From: Dicyema japonicum
Taxonomy: Eukaryota > Dicyemida > Rhombozoa > Dicyemidae
Reading direction: 5' to 3'
NCBI GenBank assembly: GCA_011109175.1
Contig: RDEW01000038.1
Span: 152,138 to 216,137, forward strand
Length of the DNA: 64,000 nt
Shown: in pieces, positions 34,172 to 46,152 of the stretch
Numbering within the stretch: the first letter of the stretch is position 1
How the letters are laid out: every line of letters begins with the position of its first letter
Program-made: the position numbers and the translations under genes
The notes under the pieces: model-generated
Seen by the model: only the letters and a program-made list of their open reading frames with translations
Database searches by the model: none
Told to the model about the DNA's origin: nothing

Positions 34172-34348
34172 TTACCTTTTCTTCCCCGAAAAATCGTTTT
34201 GCCAGTCGTCAAAGTAATAATCGACTCTGTCGTATATCTCCTCAATCTTAAAATGAACAAAATTAATAAAATTGACAATAAAACAGTAAATTAGCAAAAA
34301 TAAGCAAATATTGAAAATATAGTAAAAAAAAGCGTAATAGCTGCGCAT
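34172..34348 (-). CDS. possible 58-aa single-pass membrane microprotein
   Basis: ATG to TAA in one frame, 58 codons plus stop. It begins MRSYYAFFYYIFNICLFLLI, a hydrophobic segment of about 25 residues, and ends in an acidic tail (IEEIYDRVDYYFDDWQNDF) with a basic SGKKR terminus. A 30-nt GT-AG segment inside (34251-34280) is a multiple of three, so the frame holds whether or not it is spliced (48 or 58 residues). The tail looks coding, since its charged and aromatic pattern is not plain A/T composition. Size and topology are like small mitochondrial or ER membrane proteins, but I cannot match a family. Confidence 0.4.
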   Translation of the reverse strand: MRSYYAFFYYIFNICLFLLIYCFIVNFINFVHFKIEEIYDRVDYYFDDWQNDFSGKKR

Positions 34349-34399
34349 GAGTGATAAACTATCATTTATATATCGTCCGTCTATTTATATTTCATCAAT

Positions 34400-35280
34400 A
34401 AAAAAATAAGAAATTATTTTAGCAACATGGAATATCGACTATTCCATACAGCTTCTGACAGAGGATCTTTCGGGTTCGTTTAATTTTGAAGCGAAACGGT
34501 TTTGGACTCGGGTCTTTGAAGTTCCGGTGTTTCCCAAGTTCGTGAATTTTTTTCCATCCTCTCTAGAAAAAAGAAGAAAAGGGCTATCGTCCATCATGAA
34601 GATGAGTGGACATGCCTTAGCATAGTAGGTTACCTCGTTAACCTTCCTGAGTGGACAATGTGTGCAATATAAGTGGGACACAACCTAAATCTTTCTCATT
34701 GGATAGGCCAGTGGAGGTTTACTGGTCGGGAGATTGAAAATAATAAAAACTATGCAAGTTTGCTATTTTTATCCACCAATCACTTAATTATAAAAAATAA
34801 TCCATATCAGAGGTCACATCTATAACTCAGAATTGGGTTTGCAAAGTTATAGTCAATGATCAGCTTTATGTGAGAAGGCTCTACGCATTCTGCGAGAAGA
34901 ACCGACCCTACCCTCATCACTCTACTGTGGGAGTCGTCAACACGAAGGAGTGGCTGGAAATTCTTCCGATTATCCCAAGAACAAGGGAACCCAACATGTT
35001 CATCCATGTTACGATCTGAAAATGGGCGATCCTTCTTCAGAAATCCGTCCCCCTTCAACTTATTTTCTAGGCACAAACGCAGATACTTTCTGGGAGAAGT
35101 GGGGTTCATTAGTTTGGTTACTCTTATCTTCCTTCATTCGAAACCTAGGGTTTCCATTGTCTCCCGTGTCCGTCACCTCGCCCATGGGGTCCTTGAGTGG
35201 TTCACACTCCATGCAACCGCGTCAGTGAAACCCAGTGACTCCCCCGGTTGAATTCTGTTGCTATGCTGATGGTAAAGCCG
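34400..35280. other. unassigned
   Basis: Short ORFs on both strands (34439-34681 minus; 34807-35109 minus; 34950-35251 plus), none recognised. Base composition is less AT-rich than its surroundings, so a decayed TE is likely. Confidence 0.35.
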
Positions 35281-35289
35281 CGTCAATTA

Positions 35290-35500
35290 TGTCACCACTG
35301 TGATAATGAAGACCTTAGAGATGTCAGCAGGGATCTCAAAGTTGCTTATTACCTGGGAAGGAGTTGTCTCAAATACTTCAAGGATTATATTGAAGAAGGT
35401 AAGACCACTTAAATTCAATCAGTCATATTGAAGAATACTCATGAAAGTATGGTGGTTGAGCATAATCACGGTATTATGGTCTCCAGTGAAGCTTATCTCC
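35290..35500 (+). pseudogene. LINE E-type C-terminal fragment
   Basis: Frames give LLITWEGVVS, KYFKDYIEEGKTT, IQSVILKNTHESMVVEHNHG. These align with the family E C-terminus at 12625-12760 (IVMTWEGIATKYHKGYLKQL ... YLQSTVLKRTLESLTLEY). Divergent from 12.6 kb and close to the 53.8-kb copy. Confidence 0.6.
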
Positions 35501-36091
35501 CTTCTCATGACCAAGAACGTGGTGAGGGACTGAGAAGATATCAGAAACTCGAAGTAATCCACACACTGTCATATCAACACTCCCAATACTATATCCTTAA
35601 TCGATTATCCCAATATCGACATCAGTTTCCCCCAAGCCACCAGTGCTACCAACACATATGTTCTACCCACTGCTCTCTATGGTCTTCTTTATCACGATGG
35701 TCTGAATATATTCTTGTATACACACTACCAATCCAAAAAGACCAAGAGAAATTCAAAAATTCTGCTACATGAAACAGAAGGAATAGATCCTCTCCGCAAA
35801 TTCGCATTCTCCCGGGGACCATGGAGGCGTTTTTTTGAAAATTTTACACCACCAAGTAACCAGAATACCCCCAGTTTAAGGTGGTTCTATATGAGGCATT
35901 TATAACTGAGGGAATACTCCTGGATATCGAAATCTATCATCCAAGGAGAAAGGTTAACTGGCGGTGTACTAAATTCTAATAAATCAAATTTCCCGCCAAA
36001 AAGTAACATTGTTGTATATTTCCCGCTTAAAGCAGTAAACATCAAAATAAACATCCACCATTTGATTAAGTTAATACAAAAAAGCACCAAA
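35501..36091. other. unassigned
   Basis: Plus ORFs 35428-35772 and 35714-35905 continue from the LINE E fragment without recognised motifs. The minus ORF 35887-36090 lies just downstream of the RhoGAP stop and is most likely 3' flank. Confidence 0.4.
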
Positions 36092-37190
36092 CTAATCAGA
36101 AGTTAAAGTGTCATTAAATAATTGTTCAAAATGTTCAACAAAAAACTTAAAAATTTTCCTATACTGATCCATTACTTTGATGTATTCGGTAGGATCAGGT
36201 GCATCAAACACATTCAAATTACTAAATAAAAATCCTACACCATACTTAAAGACAGAAAAACACCACAAAGTGGTAATATCTTCCAAACCCATGCACGTCA
36301 TTTCTGATTGAGAAAGTATATAATTTAAATGTTTAAATAGAATATAAAGTAATCTAAATATTAATTTGATTATTTTATTTTACTGTTTATTTATTTCTGG
36401 AATATTTTGTAAAATTATATTCAACTTTTCAAATTTCTCATCATCCGACGTTTGTGGGTCTGAAATTGCTTCTTTCTGAAATGCTTAAAATAAACACACG
36501 ATTTCTTCGTGATATTCAATTCCAATGATAGATCCTGGAATGTCTCGAAAGAACTTTTTGAAGAGCTCAGAGAAGCTGTGAATATTCTTATCTTCGTCAA
36601 AGCAGCTCAAATCCCAGTCATCAATACGATTTCTCAATAAAAGCTTATTTATACTTCAGTTCTTCAATTTCACGGGCGCTTCCGCTAATACGGTAAATCC
36701 CTTTGATAACTCCGTTTTTCTCTACGTTACTGCTACATTTCTCAATGAAAGTGATCAGTTTCTCTGGACAATATCTCTGAGAAATAACCTGGACTTATAT
36801 CTTCTAAGGGTGTGCCGAAAAACGACTTCTTGATGATCCCGATGATGCTGATGTTTTCTCTTGTTGGTCTCATAACAAAAAAATGCATCATTTTTGCCAC
36901 CATTTTTTTAACGAAGACTAAAAATAACCACGTGTTCACCACCTCCACTATTTTTGTGGCTCTTGACTAAGCTGAGAGGTTTTGGTTTACTTTGCACAGT
37001 GACTTCAGCCTCCTCAAAAAGACCGATCTAGCAGTTACTATAGTAGGAAACCTCCACGTGATCCTCGTTCCAGGGGATGAAGCCATTGCTGGTTCGGATC
37101 CCTCTGAGCCACCCCCCATCACCTAATGAGGACTTGTCGATTATGCAAATGACGTCCCCTTTCTTTGGTTGGAAATGTGAGGTACCTCAA
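36092..37190 (-). CDS. SH3-RhoGAP protein (ARHGAP12/15/27-like), N-terminus lost in gap
   Basis: Exons (5' to 3'): ~37185-37052, 37027-36943, 36917-36789, 36763-36655, 36632-36500, 36475-36384, 36353-36246, 36221-36092; introns 24, 25, 25, 22, 24, 30 and 24 nt, all phase-consistent. SH3: HFQPKKGDVICIIDKSSLGD, GWLRGIRTSNGFIPWNEDHV. Linker with Lys/Pro. RhoGAP: PTRENISIIGIIKKSFFGTP, LEDISPEKLITFIEKC, GVIKGIYRISGS (arginine finger in GIYR), DLSCFDEDKNIHSFSELFKK, FFRDIPGSI, LLYILFKHLNYILS, EMTCMGLEDITTLW. It would switch off Rho-family GTPases at the membrane and cytoskeleton. The order SH3 then RhoGAP and the RRPT---GYIK--VFG-like entry suit the ARHGAP9/12/15/27 group, but no WW or PH domain is seen between them. 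The start lies in or beyond the 370-N gap. Confidence 0.85.
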
Positions 37191-37196
37191 AACTTA

Positions 37197-37566
37197 NNNN
37201 NNNNNNNNNNNNNNNNNNNNNNNNNNNNNNNNNNNNNNNNNNNNNNNNNNNNNNNNNNNNNNNNNNNNNNNNNNNNNNNNNNNNNNNNNNNNNNNNNNNN
37301 NNNNNNNNNNNNNNNNNNNNNNNNNNNNNNNNNNNNNNNNNNNNNNNNNNNNNNNNNNNNNNNNNNNNNNNNNNNNNNNNNNNNNNNNNNNNNNNNNNNN
37401 NNNNNNNNNNNNNNNNNNNNNNNNNNNNNNNNNNNNNNNNNNNNNNNNNNNNNNNNNNNNNNNNNNNNNNNNNNNNNNNNNNNNNNNNNNNNNNNNNNNN
37501 NNNNNNNNNNNNNNNNNNNNNNNNNNNNNNNNNNNNNNNNNNNNNNNNNNNNNNNNNNNNNNNNNN
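37197..37566. other. assembly gap, 370 N
   Basis: Run of N of unknown true length. It separates the 5' part of the RhoGAP gene (minus) from a LINE B copy (plus), and any frame drawn across it is meaningless. Confidence 1.
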
Positions 37567-38760
37567 TACCTACCCGAAAGTCAAAGTGGGTTCAGAGAAG
37601 GAAGATCAACAGCTGATGCAGTCTGGAGTCACAGATGGAAATGTGCGACACATCAAAGATATTGCAATGCCATCCACATTCTGGGAATAGATCTATCAAA
37701 AGCCTTTGACTCGGTTAACAGGAAAAAATTGATGTCAGTGCTAGAAGGGTTTATTGACGAATCGAGTTTAAGAATGATTCAAATCTTTCTATCTAACACA
37801 GAGCTCCTTGTGAGAGTTGGAAAAACCTACTCAAGAAAATTTGAAACAAACACAGGCACTCCTCAAGGAGACTCTCTCTCCCCTACTATTCACAATATAC
37901 TTGGAGGCCGCTATTAGGGAACTGAGACCATTATATCAAGGAAAAATAGAAGAAGTGATTTATGCTGATGATGTCGACCTAATTTCTGAAGACAAAGAAC
38001 TCCTGGAGCATGTACTAGAAAAAGCACCAGATATACTTGAGAAATGGTTTCTCACCGTGAACAGGGAAAAAAACAGAACGGACAGAGATAAGAAGAATGA
38101 ACAACTCACTCGAAGAAAAATGGAGACACATAAAGAAACTTGGCTCACTACTAGGAGATAGCGAAGACATCATACGGAAAAAAACATTGGCAAATGCGGC
38201 ATTACAAAGGCTTAAAAATCTTTGGCTAAAACGGAAAGGATGTAACATAAAACAAAGGATTATGTTATAGGACACTTTCATCAAACCAACTCTACTATAC
38301 AACTCTGGGACCTGGGCCACCTCTAAAGAGGAATTGGAGAGGCTAGACTCATTTCACAGGAATCATCTAAGAAACATAACTGGAATGTCCTGGCCATCCA
38401 AGATCTCGCGGAATGGACTATACAATAAGTGTGACTGTATACCATTAAGCCATGAGATCATTAGCTCTCGTTGGAGACTTTTTGGACACGTCCTGAGGTT
38501 GGACTCGATATCCCCCCCACAAATATCGCAATGGAAAATTACTACTCCTCCACTGTAAAACGCTATACTGGAACTCGTTTTACACAACAATCTGAAAGCC
38601 ATGAAGAAAACATTGGCATCTGGTGACGATCTGGACTCACTGAGGGACCTAGCTAAGAACAGAAGAGTTTTGAGCAACCTAACTAATTCTCTTATATTTT
38701 TTGCTGCACATGCGGGGCTATAAATATTATGGCTCTCGTGAAAGTGCTAATAATAATAAT
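37567..38760 (+). pseudogene. LINE B reverse transcriptase to 3' tail
   Basis: Reads LPESQSGFREGRSTADAVWS, GIDLSKAFDSVNRKKLMSVL (motif A), FETNTGTPQGDSLSP (motif B), then one frame over LLFTIYLEAAIRELRPLYQG and VIYADDVDLISEDKELLEHV (motif C, YADD), KLGSLLGDSEDI, LYNSGTWATSKEELERLDSF, HRNHLRNITGMSWPSKISRN, RWRLFGHVLRLDS. It ends in CTATAAATATTATGGCTCTC and GTGCTAATAATAATAATAA. Three or more frameshifts. The best LINE B copy for reading the RT; the 5' part is hidden by the gap. Confidence 0.88.
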
Positions 38761-38769
38761 AATAAGTTG

Positions 38770-39570
38770 AGCGATAACATCTAAGGAAGCCCAAATTTAC
38801 CGTGGAGCAATGGGGTTTGAGCATATTCGATCAGAGATAGGGATAAAATCCCGAGTTTCAGACTTTTTTTATAAAGGAATTTCAAATGATGACTTTAAAC
38901 ACTTTTGTCCTACACTTCGTTTGTAGACATGTTTACCTATCTTCCTATTGAATGTAGGAATTCTGATAGTGTCTTTTAAAAGTGAAAGCTTGAAAAATTT
39001 TTATTTTGACCAAGGGTCATGGCTCCGCATGTGCAGTCAACAAGACACAACTTCATTAGGAAAAGAAAATGTTAATTAACTAAGGGATGTGAGCACTGGT
39101 CGATTAATCCCAGAGAGATACTGAAATTCCAATTCCTCTTGTCAACTTTCCAGACCAATTCCTTTTTTTGTTAACTTCCAACTTTCCAGACCAATTCCTT
39201 TTTTGGTATTAAGGTGATATTCCAGCATCTTCCTTTTCGTTGTCTTTCCAGGCTTAACACGTTTTTTGGAACGTGTAAGCCACGTCACCAGCTCAGTTTT
39301 TCAGATGTAAAGAGAGAATTTTATTGGCAAAACAAACTCGTTACTAACTAGAAATTTGTATTGAGAAGCCATATATCTCTTTTTCAATATTTCTTACACC
39401 GAATTTATTTCTCTAGCGGTGCGATAATTTTTTATGGATATTTTTCACCCCTCATAATTGGGTGATATTTTGAACTTTAAATCGAGTCCATATGCCAATT
39501 TGATGGCATATCTCATAGATCTATCGAGAAGCTCCACGAGAATACCTTTCAAACGATTTTTTGAAGCCAT
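38770..39570. other. unassigned; short tandem repeat at 39125-39205
   Basis: CAACTTTCCAGACCAATTCC occurs twice (from 39147 and 39181) in an otherwise featureless stretch. Confidence 0.5.
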
Positions 39571-39573
39571 AGA

Positions 39574-40330
39574 TCATGAATGGTTCTTTATACTTGCAGT
39601 ATAAAAATAGAGAAAAGTTTTCGGACTAAAATGAAATCGTAGAAGCGATTTCAACATCGCAGTAGCTTTTTTCCTTCTGTTCATGATGTGATCTTTAAAG
39701 GAACTCTTTGAGTTCACACACACTCCAAGATATTGTAAGTACTCTATAGATCTGATTGATCCGATTTTTACACAAATATTAGACCTTTTCCTGTTCCTTA
39801 CAATCCAGGAAACTACATTTTTAGAGTGATAAAGATAAACTTTCATTTTTTTGATTCGAAATTCTTTTCAAGTAGATTTATTTATTTTTTAACATAAGTT
39901 CCATCTGCATGAATTATCATTTTGGTGAGTGTTCCACATTTGGAATGCCACCTATCACACAATTAAACAAAAGTGGACTTAGACAGACCCTTGCGGAACC
40001 CCTCTTTAACAAAATTTTATCTATAATGGACTCCCAACAGGAGAAAAAGATCTCTTTCAGAAAGAAACCTTCTCGTATATAAAAGTGTCGTACTTCAAAT
40101 ATTAAAATTAGAGGTCCGTGACAAACCAGCTTGTCAAACACTATCAAAAGCTTTCGAAATGTCCAACATACGACCGTAAAGCATTCTCTATTTCTCTGAG
40201 AAATATAAGAAGGAAAGATCACAAACAGGGATTGTAGAGCAATGGATATTAGAATCACTGGGACATTGATAGTCTTCGAAATAGAACAGCTTGTGCAAGT
40301 ATTGCATACCATCTTAGACAATTTTTTATA
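39574..40330 (-). pseudogene. LINE C RT fragment (thumb and motif B region)
   Basis: Minus strand: SARVCLSPLLFNCVIGGIPN (motif B, from GVRQG-LSPLLFN), and further on KMKVYLYHSKNVVSW, IRSIEYLQYLGVCVNSKSSF, KDHIMNRRKKATAMLKSLLR (typical post-palm 'YLGV-ID-KLSFKDHI' segment). Motif C is not readable between them. Confidence 0.7.
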
Positions 40331-41090
40331 AACTCATAGTTCAACTGAGTTACATTCATAGAATTAATAGGCACATGCAAGAAATCAGTAAAGATCATTG
40401 AAGTATTGTAGGTGCGTGGTGACATGTGGCTACTTGATTGAAGAGTTCTCTTCCTTCCTTCTGGTGGCTTCATTGGATCCACCTTACACAAAAGACATCT
40501 AATGCCTGACCGTCATTCAAAAAGATCCATCTATTCATTCCACCAGGAGACAATTCCATTTCATAGCGACGAGTTCTGAAATCAACCTCAGCTCCTTAAA
40601 CAGCGTCCTCTGGATCACTGTGCTTGGATGAAGGTTATGGTGGTCGTATCTATCTTTAAGAAGATCAGGTTGTGATTGCTCAACGAGTCATATTCGACAG
40701 ATCAGTTGATTAGCGAAACTGGAGATTGGGATGCGTGAGCAATTGGGAGATGAGATTGGTAAAATGATGATTTATCATTATGTCGAGTTTGGGGCATTAT
40801 ATGGAGGGTAGGTTTTTTTAAGATACAAAGATTGGTCAGGTTCTCAATTATCATTATCCCTTTCTTAAAATGAACTAAAGTAGATGTATTGAGTTTATTT
40901 TTTGGATAATTATCAAGTTCCTGAGCATGGTTAGGGAAAGAAATTCTGGGGGCATAGATAAGCAAATGTTTTAGGAGAGATATGTATTAATTAGTATTAG
41001 GAGTTAGATTTTCCTTGTTTCAAGTTTAAAGTCGCTATTTGGAAAGTGGTTGTAGATCACGTTCCAGACTCAATTTGCATTCTGTCACTT
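40331..41090. other. unassigned
   Basis: Minus ORFs at 40255-40491 and 40702-40965 (LNTSTLVHFKKGIMIIENLT) not recognised; possibly a LINE ORF1 remnant. Confidence 0.35.
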
Positions 41091-41094
41091 AATC

Positions 41095-42262
41095 GTCTCA
41101 AGTAATCCGGAAATCTAGCTGTAGGTTTCACTACCTCTATCACTTATATCATAAACCTACTACTTGTGGCTGTTCATAGAACTCTGTTCTCTGCCAGTCT
41201 GATCGCCTTAAATAAGAATGGAGGTGAAGTCCTTCCACTTGCCGTTTGGTTCGTATACAGAAAGCTTATTGATCAAAATCGAATGCAAGAGTTCTGCACC
41301 TCTGGTTTCAAATTTACTAAGCTATTCTTAATTTGGGGTTAGATTAAGACTTAGCTGCGAAGCTGCAACCCATTCCGTACTCAACTTCAAATACTTAAGC
41401 TTCAAATTCTCTCCACCCTTGGTCGTCAGATTTAATATTTGTAAGACAATCGATAGTCGTCCGGAAGATGGAATCTATAGTGTTGAGCCCCTAGTTTAAT
41501 TTTTCGTTGACAAGGTTCTTTTCTCAGAAGGGAAATTGAGGTATATGCTTCTAGAATCTAGAAGCTTTTGAATGTTGTTTTTAGTTGTTTTTTTGTTTTG
41601 AGTGTGTCACTGCTTCCAGCTTTTGTAAGGGGATATCTAAGTTTACTTGACGTTCCCTGGTTTCTGTGGCTTTTGGAATGATCCCTCTGAACATCGCAAA
41701 GATCGAGTTCCATTCAGACTTTGGTGACTTCACAATTCTAGGTGTTCAGAATTAGGCATAGAGATTCCATTTGAACTGTCAGACTTTTCAAACAATCCAG
41801 CACATCCTTCGGATGACCGCCCATGGTGCAATCATCCGAATACCATACTTTCAGAGGATTAGAACAGTATCCCGTGATACGGGCAATTCCCAGGCTGAAC
41901 AAGGAAGGCCCAGTGGGTCTTCATGTTAGACTCCAAAGGATGTTGTAATGAAGTATTGACCGTGGATCAAGCTGGAAGGTTTTCTATATGAGGTATGAAA
42001 ATAGTTATACATTGATGCGTAAATGTAAAACAATCCTCCAAAATTTTATCACGCTGTATCGCGTTGAAAGCGTTTTTGATATCAGCCATAAGGTTTTCGG
42101 CCTATTCCACTTAGTAATCTTTGTGTGTCCGAGATAGTTGATGTTTGTTTCTCATTGTTTTGGAATCTGTATGTGTGCTTTTCGGAGTCAACCAATAAGT
42201 TCCCAGAGGAGATATTTTCTTTTACTATTGACGTAAATGATTTCTCTTCTTTCCCCCTCTAA
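41095..42262 (-). pseudogene. LINE D reverse transcriptase, strongly decayed
   Basis: Minus frames give ADIKNAFNAIQRDKI (motif A, as LDITNAFNSLRRE at 13600), then VWYSDDCTMGGHPKDVLDCL (motif C, as WYLDDATIGG at 13845; the YLDD box has become YSDD), LTVQMESLCLILNT (as LKHLGLDINVNKSE). Every 30-60 bases is a stop or frameshift. Confidence 0.65.
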
Positions 42263-43425
42263 TGGGGTATGCATAGTGTGAATGGAGCGACACAAAATAA
42301 TCGCGCCCAATACTCAGAGACTGTCCATTCAATACACTCACATAGGCAATCCGTGACAGATACAAGGGCAGCTTTGGAGATCCTGATCAGGAGTCTTTGT
42401 GTGGGTTTCAAATCAATTCAAGTACCTCCTGATAATGTCAATCGGAAAAACAGCCAGGGCTCTTTGAGTAATTCCAACACAGAACATTTGGAAACCACAC
42501 GAACAGGCCGTGAAGTGGATCATCCTTTTTCTTTTGTTTATTATGTCGCATTTTTTGCAGATCTCATCTTTTTTTCCGGTTTGCTGTATCTTATTTCTGA
42601 TTTTTATTTATTTTCTTTTCAACTCCCCAACAAGTATCAGGCAGTCAATTAATAATTGAATTAAAAATTCAACTCGATAACCGATATTATAAACTATAAT
42701 GGAATCTATATTAATGCATCTATTGCTTACATTACCTACCTGTTCTATCCTCATATAACCTTTCTTGTGATCATTCCATAATTTCTTCAGACTTGATAAT
42801 AATTAGTTAGCAGTCGTAACTGCAAAAAGGATACGTAATTTCTTGAAAGAATCTATATGGGAAGCCCCGATTAAAGTATAATTCCAATGCTTATAATCTT
42901 CTAATAATCACTATTTACACAAGCCTCGTTGTAAATCCTGTAAAACTCTCGATAAACTGTTTGCAGCTCATGGAATGATATAGGGCCTTTGATTTGATGG
43001 AGTTATGATCTAAAACAACAACACTCATAATTGTTGGGATGCATACTCTCCAGAATGTATCACTGGTAACCTATTGAACTTCCTTGTACTTTGCTTCCAT
43101 ATTTTTTATTAAAGATCTCAAAGTATAGAACTTTGGTACTTTTGTGTACAATAAGAAAAATCATCCTTTTTACATAATTTAGAAAAATCTGTTAGCTTTC
43201 ATTTTGTAAATTTTTTATCTCAGGAATATTTTATTCGAAACGGGCAGATTTATTCCCTTTTTGATAGCAAAAAAATTGAGGAAGATAACATAAGAGGACC
43301 ATCGGATTTTTTGGAATTCAGATACGAGGAGGAAGTAGACCGTGATGGAGCGATCCAACCCCATAATTGACTAAAAAGGAAATGTCGCCTTTATAAAATA
43401 TTTAGTTAATGTTGAGTTTGTCTTA
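42263..43425. other. unassigned; 127-codon plus ORF at 42269-42652
   Basis: The ORF starts MHSVNGATQNNRAQYSETVH and ends in a hydrophobic stretch (FFADLIFFSGLLYLISDFYL). It has no family match, no downstream poly(A) signal nearby and partly T-rich composition. A chance ORF cannot be excluded. Confidence 0.3.
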
Positions 43426-43728
43426 CCTATTTTGACGAAAGCGAAGCTTCTCTACCGCTGGGAATTCGCGTCTAGTTGCCGTGCCTTGTGGTCATCATCT
43501 GAATTTAAATTCATATCTGTACAGGATTGGACAATCGTCCTCTTCACTATGCCCATGGTGCTTTTTTACGACCAGAAGATAGGTCACCTCTTCTCTTGTG
43601 CCAGTCACCTGCTAGTTCTCTACAAACCACATATACCTACCGGATCTCTGGGAGAGTCCGCTCTTGGCTGTAACTTTTTGGTTAGACACCGGTTTCTTTC
43701 ACTTGAAGGAACCAGGATTAATAAATAA
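43426..43728 (+). pseudogene. unknown repeat, related to 53090-53285
   Basis: The last ~140 bases (HIPTGSLGESALGCNFLVRH, LSLEGTRINK) align with 53140-53285 (QIYLTDLRECPLFVFNFLLA, LYLKGPIKLK) at moderate similarity and both end just before AATAAATA-like tails. Two old copies of one retroelement end. Confidence 0.4.
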
Positions 43729-44170
43729 GCCCTTGTGTCTGCAATGTTTCTAACGAATTGATTATTCCACCTCGTTTATTGGAACACGCAATGCAAGCCC
43801 TCTCAATCACTAAAAAGATGTTGAATTAAACACGTAATAAAAATGACAACGGGATAAAAACTTCATTAATAAATGTCGCATGTATCGCGTCCACCTGTTC
43901 CATAATATCAGGGCAAAATTTTAAGTTTGAACATCTCTGCAATCACAAATAAAATCAATTTTTTGATTTTGAATAATATTCGATTAAATGATTTAGCTGG
44001 ATGTATACAGGTTTAAGGCTAAGATAGGGGTATTANGGAGAGTGAAGTCATTTCTACAGTGGGCAATAAAAACCGGCTGTCCGCTTTCACTCTCTATACC
44101 TAACTATCTAGAAAATGCGGGAAATCTATGAAGAATGTGACCGTCCCCGTTTTTACCAATTCTGTTGGAT
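43729..44170. other. unassigned; single N at 44036
   Basis: No coding signal. The N at 44036 marks a contig join without an obvious flanking duplication. Confidence 0.5.
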
Positions 44171-44174
44171 GTTC

Positions 44175-44383
44175 GAGGACCTCGAATGAGAGCCAGAACC
44201 CGGAAAACCAGGATCACTTAGTTAGTAGTTAACTTTTTCTAATCCGGTGATCTTATGGTAAAGAAAAAAAATATCTTAGAGGACCTCGAATGAGAGCCAG
44301 AACCCGGAAAACCGGGATCACTTAGTTAGTAGTTAACTTTTTCTAATCCGGTGATCTTATGGTAAAGAAAAAAAATATCTAAA
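44175..44383. repeat. tandem duplication, ~104-bp unit
   Basis: GAGGACCTCGAATGAGAGCC ... AAAAAAAATATCT occurs twice head to tail with one or two substitutions and no N between the copies, so it is a genuine local duplication. Confidence 0.9.
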
Positions 44384-45090
44384 ATGGAGATTGCTTGATC
44401 AGTTCCTTTATTTATGTACTTACAAGCATATTTGATGGACTTTATGGAATTACAGAACTCCACATTGGTATGGGCATTAAATGTCTTGGATAAAATTTAC
44501 TATATGGCAACCTTTATTGTATCAGAGATCATTTCATTCTACGTATTTCTGATTGGTGTTGATCTTCCTGACTACAGCGGTCTTCTAGAGAATGTCTTCA
44601 TTTTTGATGAAAATCACTTTATTTATCAATAAGTACATTATTGCTTATTTAGGAATTCTGAATTGATTAATTTATCAGCATTTGGTTTTTAATTACTTCC
44701 ATTTGATACAAACTTAGTATTTTATTAAGAAACTTCAAGACTAGCAAGAAAGGCGTCAAATACTAACTTCTAAGTGATCCCAGATACAAAAACTACCGCA
44801 ACGAACATACTATCGATTTTCTCAAACAAAATAGTGATCGATAAAATTCTAACACAAAATCAACATGTTACCGGAGTATTTTTCCAGATTTCTGCAAATC
44901 AGCTCTGGATGACAAAATTTATGATGGGTTGAAGAGTTGGTCGCCGACTTTTGAAGAAACCCTTTTTGATCCACATAGATTGAGGAAGTTGGCCAACATT
45001 TCGTACAAGACAACTCAATCTACCCTTTTGGAAACGGACGACTAGCACCGTGGGGGTTGTATTCTGTCAGCCTAGCACAGCTGACAGAAT
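44384..45090. other. unassigned; 72-codon plus ORF at 44414-44632
   Basis: The ORF (VWALNVLDKIYYMATFIVSE) is hydrophobic and not recognised. Nothing else seen. Confidence 0.3.
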
Positions 45091-45373
45091 GAGGTAATTG
45101 AATAGCTGTTTTTCCTGAATAATTTATTACGTAACAAAACAATCAACGCGTTTCCATCATCTTCATTTTGTTTCCTTGTGGATCAAAACTCCCTCAGAAA
45201 TAAGATATTCATTTGCCTCAAGATCGACCTNTTGAGGTAATTGAATAGCTGTTTCTCCTGAATAATTTATTACGTAACAAAACAATCAACGCGTTTCCAT
45301 CATCTTCATTTTGTTTCCTTGTGGATCAAAACTCCCTCAGAAATAAGATATTCATTTGCCTCAAGATCGACCT
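45091..45373. repeat. duplicated contig ends around N at 45231
   Basis: 45091-45230 and 45232-45373 are nearly identical. The single N between them marks a contig join, so the duplication is probably artificial. Confidence 0.85.
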
Positions 45374-45548
45374 ATGCCAGCCTCATCCGTGCCGGTGTAG
45401 ATCCGTTGTAGACTGCAAAGGGCTTCACTCGCTCTCTTGTCGTCTAATCAGTAATCAATTCCCGAGGCATGCCGCCATCAACGGGGTTGTGAAACGTTCT
45501 CTTGAGAGAAAATATGACAGCCTCTCAACGAGATCCCACTGTCTTTGA
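45320..45548 (+). pseudogene. LINE D C-terminal fragment
   Basis: Reads DQNSLRNKIFICLKIDLCQP, HPCRCRSVVDCKGLHSLSCR, QFPRHAAINGVVKRSLE, matching the family D Cys-rich block (DDDSLRIGIEKRLRLDVCQE, HRCR ... C). Here the Cys/His set C-H-C-C ... C is intact, useful for defining the motif. Confidence 0.75.
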
Positions 45549-46150
45549 ATTTCAACAAGTCTACAAAACATCTAGTCTTAAATAACTGAATTCTCTAAAC
45601 ATCTACTCGAGAATAACGTAGTCAATCCGACGGCCGTTCGATTAAGGGTGTTTTTCTGATTTCGGCACTCGAGTCCAGAAATTCTTATGCATATATATGA
45701 TCCACGGAGACAGCAACCACCAACTAGAAAGTTTTTCACTTTAAAAAATTAAATATTACTGAATGGCTTCCTCAAATAACATTTGTATCTTTGTTAAACA
45801 ATCGTCTTTTTATTAACAAAAAAAGTAGACTATCAATCAAAAATAGAGCTAAAGGACCGCAACACTAACTTTCAGCTATTCTTCCTCTGGATTTCGAAAT
45901 AAATCTACTCGAATAGCTGACTCCAAATTTTTTGAAGAAACCGTAGGAAGAGAGTCTGAAATTATTAAAGCAATTTAAAAGCGAAAAATAATCAAAGACT
46001 ATAACAGAATTTATTTCAAAAAATCAAAAATATCGATTTTCATTAACAAAATTGTTACTACATTTCCCAAAAAACTAATAAAACTAAAAATAAGGTAATG
46101 CCAAAATAAAAACCAAAAAACCGAAAATAGATAGAAAAAATTAAGAAACT
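45549..46150. other. intergenic, AT-rich
   Basis: 3' flank of the PABP gene; no ORF or repeat recognised. Confidence 0.6.
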
Positions 46151-46152
46151 AA

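Noticed and set aside
37077-37917. Long open frames across the N run (179 and 250 codons)
   Set aside because: They exist only because Ns contain no stop codons; the real content is a RhoGAP exon on one side and a LINE B RT on the other.
42269-42652. 127-codon ORF as a membrane protein gene
   Set aside because: No homology, no short introns extending it, T-rich hydrophobic end explained by composition; left as unassigned.
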